Of a DNA stretch of 5,166 nucleotides, positions 4,957 through 5,166 are shown piece by piece. This DNA is from an uncultured Collinsella sp. (lineage in GTDB: Bacteria > Actinomycetota > Coriobacteriia > Coriobacteriales > Coriobacteriaceae): assembly GCA_900555815.1 (NCBI GenBank), contig USMR01000087.1, positions 1-5,166 on the forward strand, in the 5' to 3' direction. Each line of letters opens with the position of its first letter. Within the stretch, counting starts at the first letter, position 1. The notes under the pieces were generated by a model that was given only the letters and a program-made list of their open reading frames with translations, had not been told where the DNA came from and did not search any database. A program made the position numbers and the translations under genes.

Positions 4957-5166
4957 TTAGAAGTCGGCGTTGCCCACGGTGCGCGGGTGCGGCAGGACGT
5001 CGCGGATGTTGCCCACGCCGGTCAGATACATGACCAAGCGCTCGAAGCCCAGACCGTAGCCGGAGTGCTCCACGCCGCCGAACTTGCGCAGGTTCAGGTA
5101 CCAGTCGTAGCTGGACTTGTCCAGACCCAGCTCGTCCATACGGGTCACGAGCTTGTCGTAGTCCTC
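4957..5166 (-). CDS. asnS: Asparaginyl-tRNA synthetase, C-terminal end
   Basis: Only the last 69 codons and stop are present; the gene continues beyond the right edge. The enzyme is a cytoplasmic class IIb synthetase that charges tRNA-Asn with asparagine using ATP. The visible part includes class II motif 3, [15 protein letters not shown], with the ATP-binding Arg in FERL, preceded by [14 protein letters not shown] and followed by [12 protein letters not shown] and the terminal GNADF, close to the usual AsnRS ending. HPRTV where most homologues have FPRTP is a small variation. The ending RDVLPHPRT and the tail distinguish it from AspRS and LysRS. It has its own terminator and seems unrelated in function to the downstream genes. 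Confidence 0.95.
   Translation of the reverse strand, partial: EDYDKLVTRMDELGLDKSSYDWYLNLRKFGGVEHSGYGLGFERLVMYLTGVGNIRDVLPHPRTVGNADF

Overview
The window looks like part of a high-GC Gram-positive gut actinobacterium, most likely Collinsella or a close relative in the Coriobacteriia. This is inferred from the strong GC bias at third codon positions, the protein flavour (a Tat-type lipoprotein signal, a COG2984/4120/1101-type ABC transporter, a WYL regulator) and the AsnRS C-terminus. No database search was possible. All six recognisable genes lie on the minus strand, so the window reads right to left; the long plus-strand ORFs are antisense shadows.

Layout in transcription order: the last 69 codons of asnS (asparaginyl-tRNA synthetase, 5166-4957) and its terminator (about 4910-4874); a 259-base leader region rich in inverted repeats; a WYL-type transcriptional regulator (4697-3912); a 160-base promoter region with direct repeats and an operator-like inverted repeat; a three-gene ABC importer operon of lipoprotein substrate-binding protein (3751-2771), permease (2566-1643) and ATPase (1650-856); two back-to-back hairpin terminators (857-817 and 801-762); and the first 232 codons of a secreted 5'-nucleotidase-like metallophosphoesterase (697 to beyond the left edge).

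The importer has the gene order and family signatures of the TrpXYZ-like uptake systems (binding protein, permease, ATPase), for which tryptophan or tyrosine is the best-known substrate type; the substrate here is not proven. A hairpin-rich gap separates the binding-protein gene from the permease gene, as expected if the binding protein is made in excess. The permease and ATPase genes overlap by 8 bases and are probably translationally coupled. The WYL regulator sits directly upstream in the same direction with no visible terminator before the importer. A 12-base motif (GGCTGTTG followed by T or A and AAA) occurs upstream of both the regulator and the importer, which makes the regulator the first candidate for controlling both.

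The points most worth a second look are the Asp-to-Ala change at the bridging metal ligand of the 5'-nucleotidase-like protein, the hairpin that covers the regulator's ribosome binding site, the motif shared between the two promoters, and the repeated CTGTCCCT in the loops of both terminators, which is complementary to the loop of the importer's leader hairpin.
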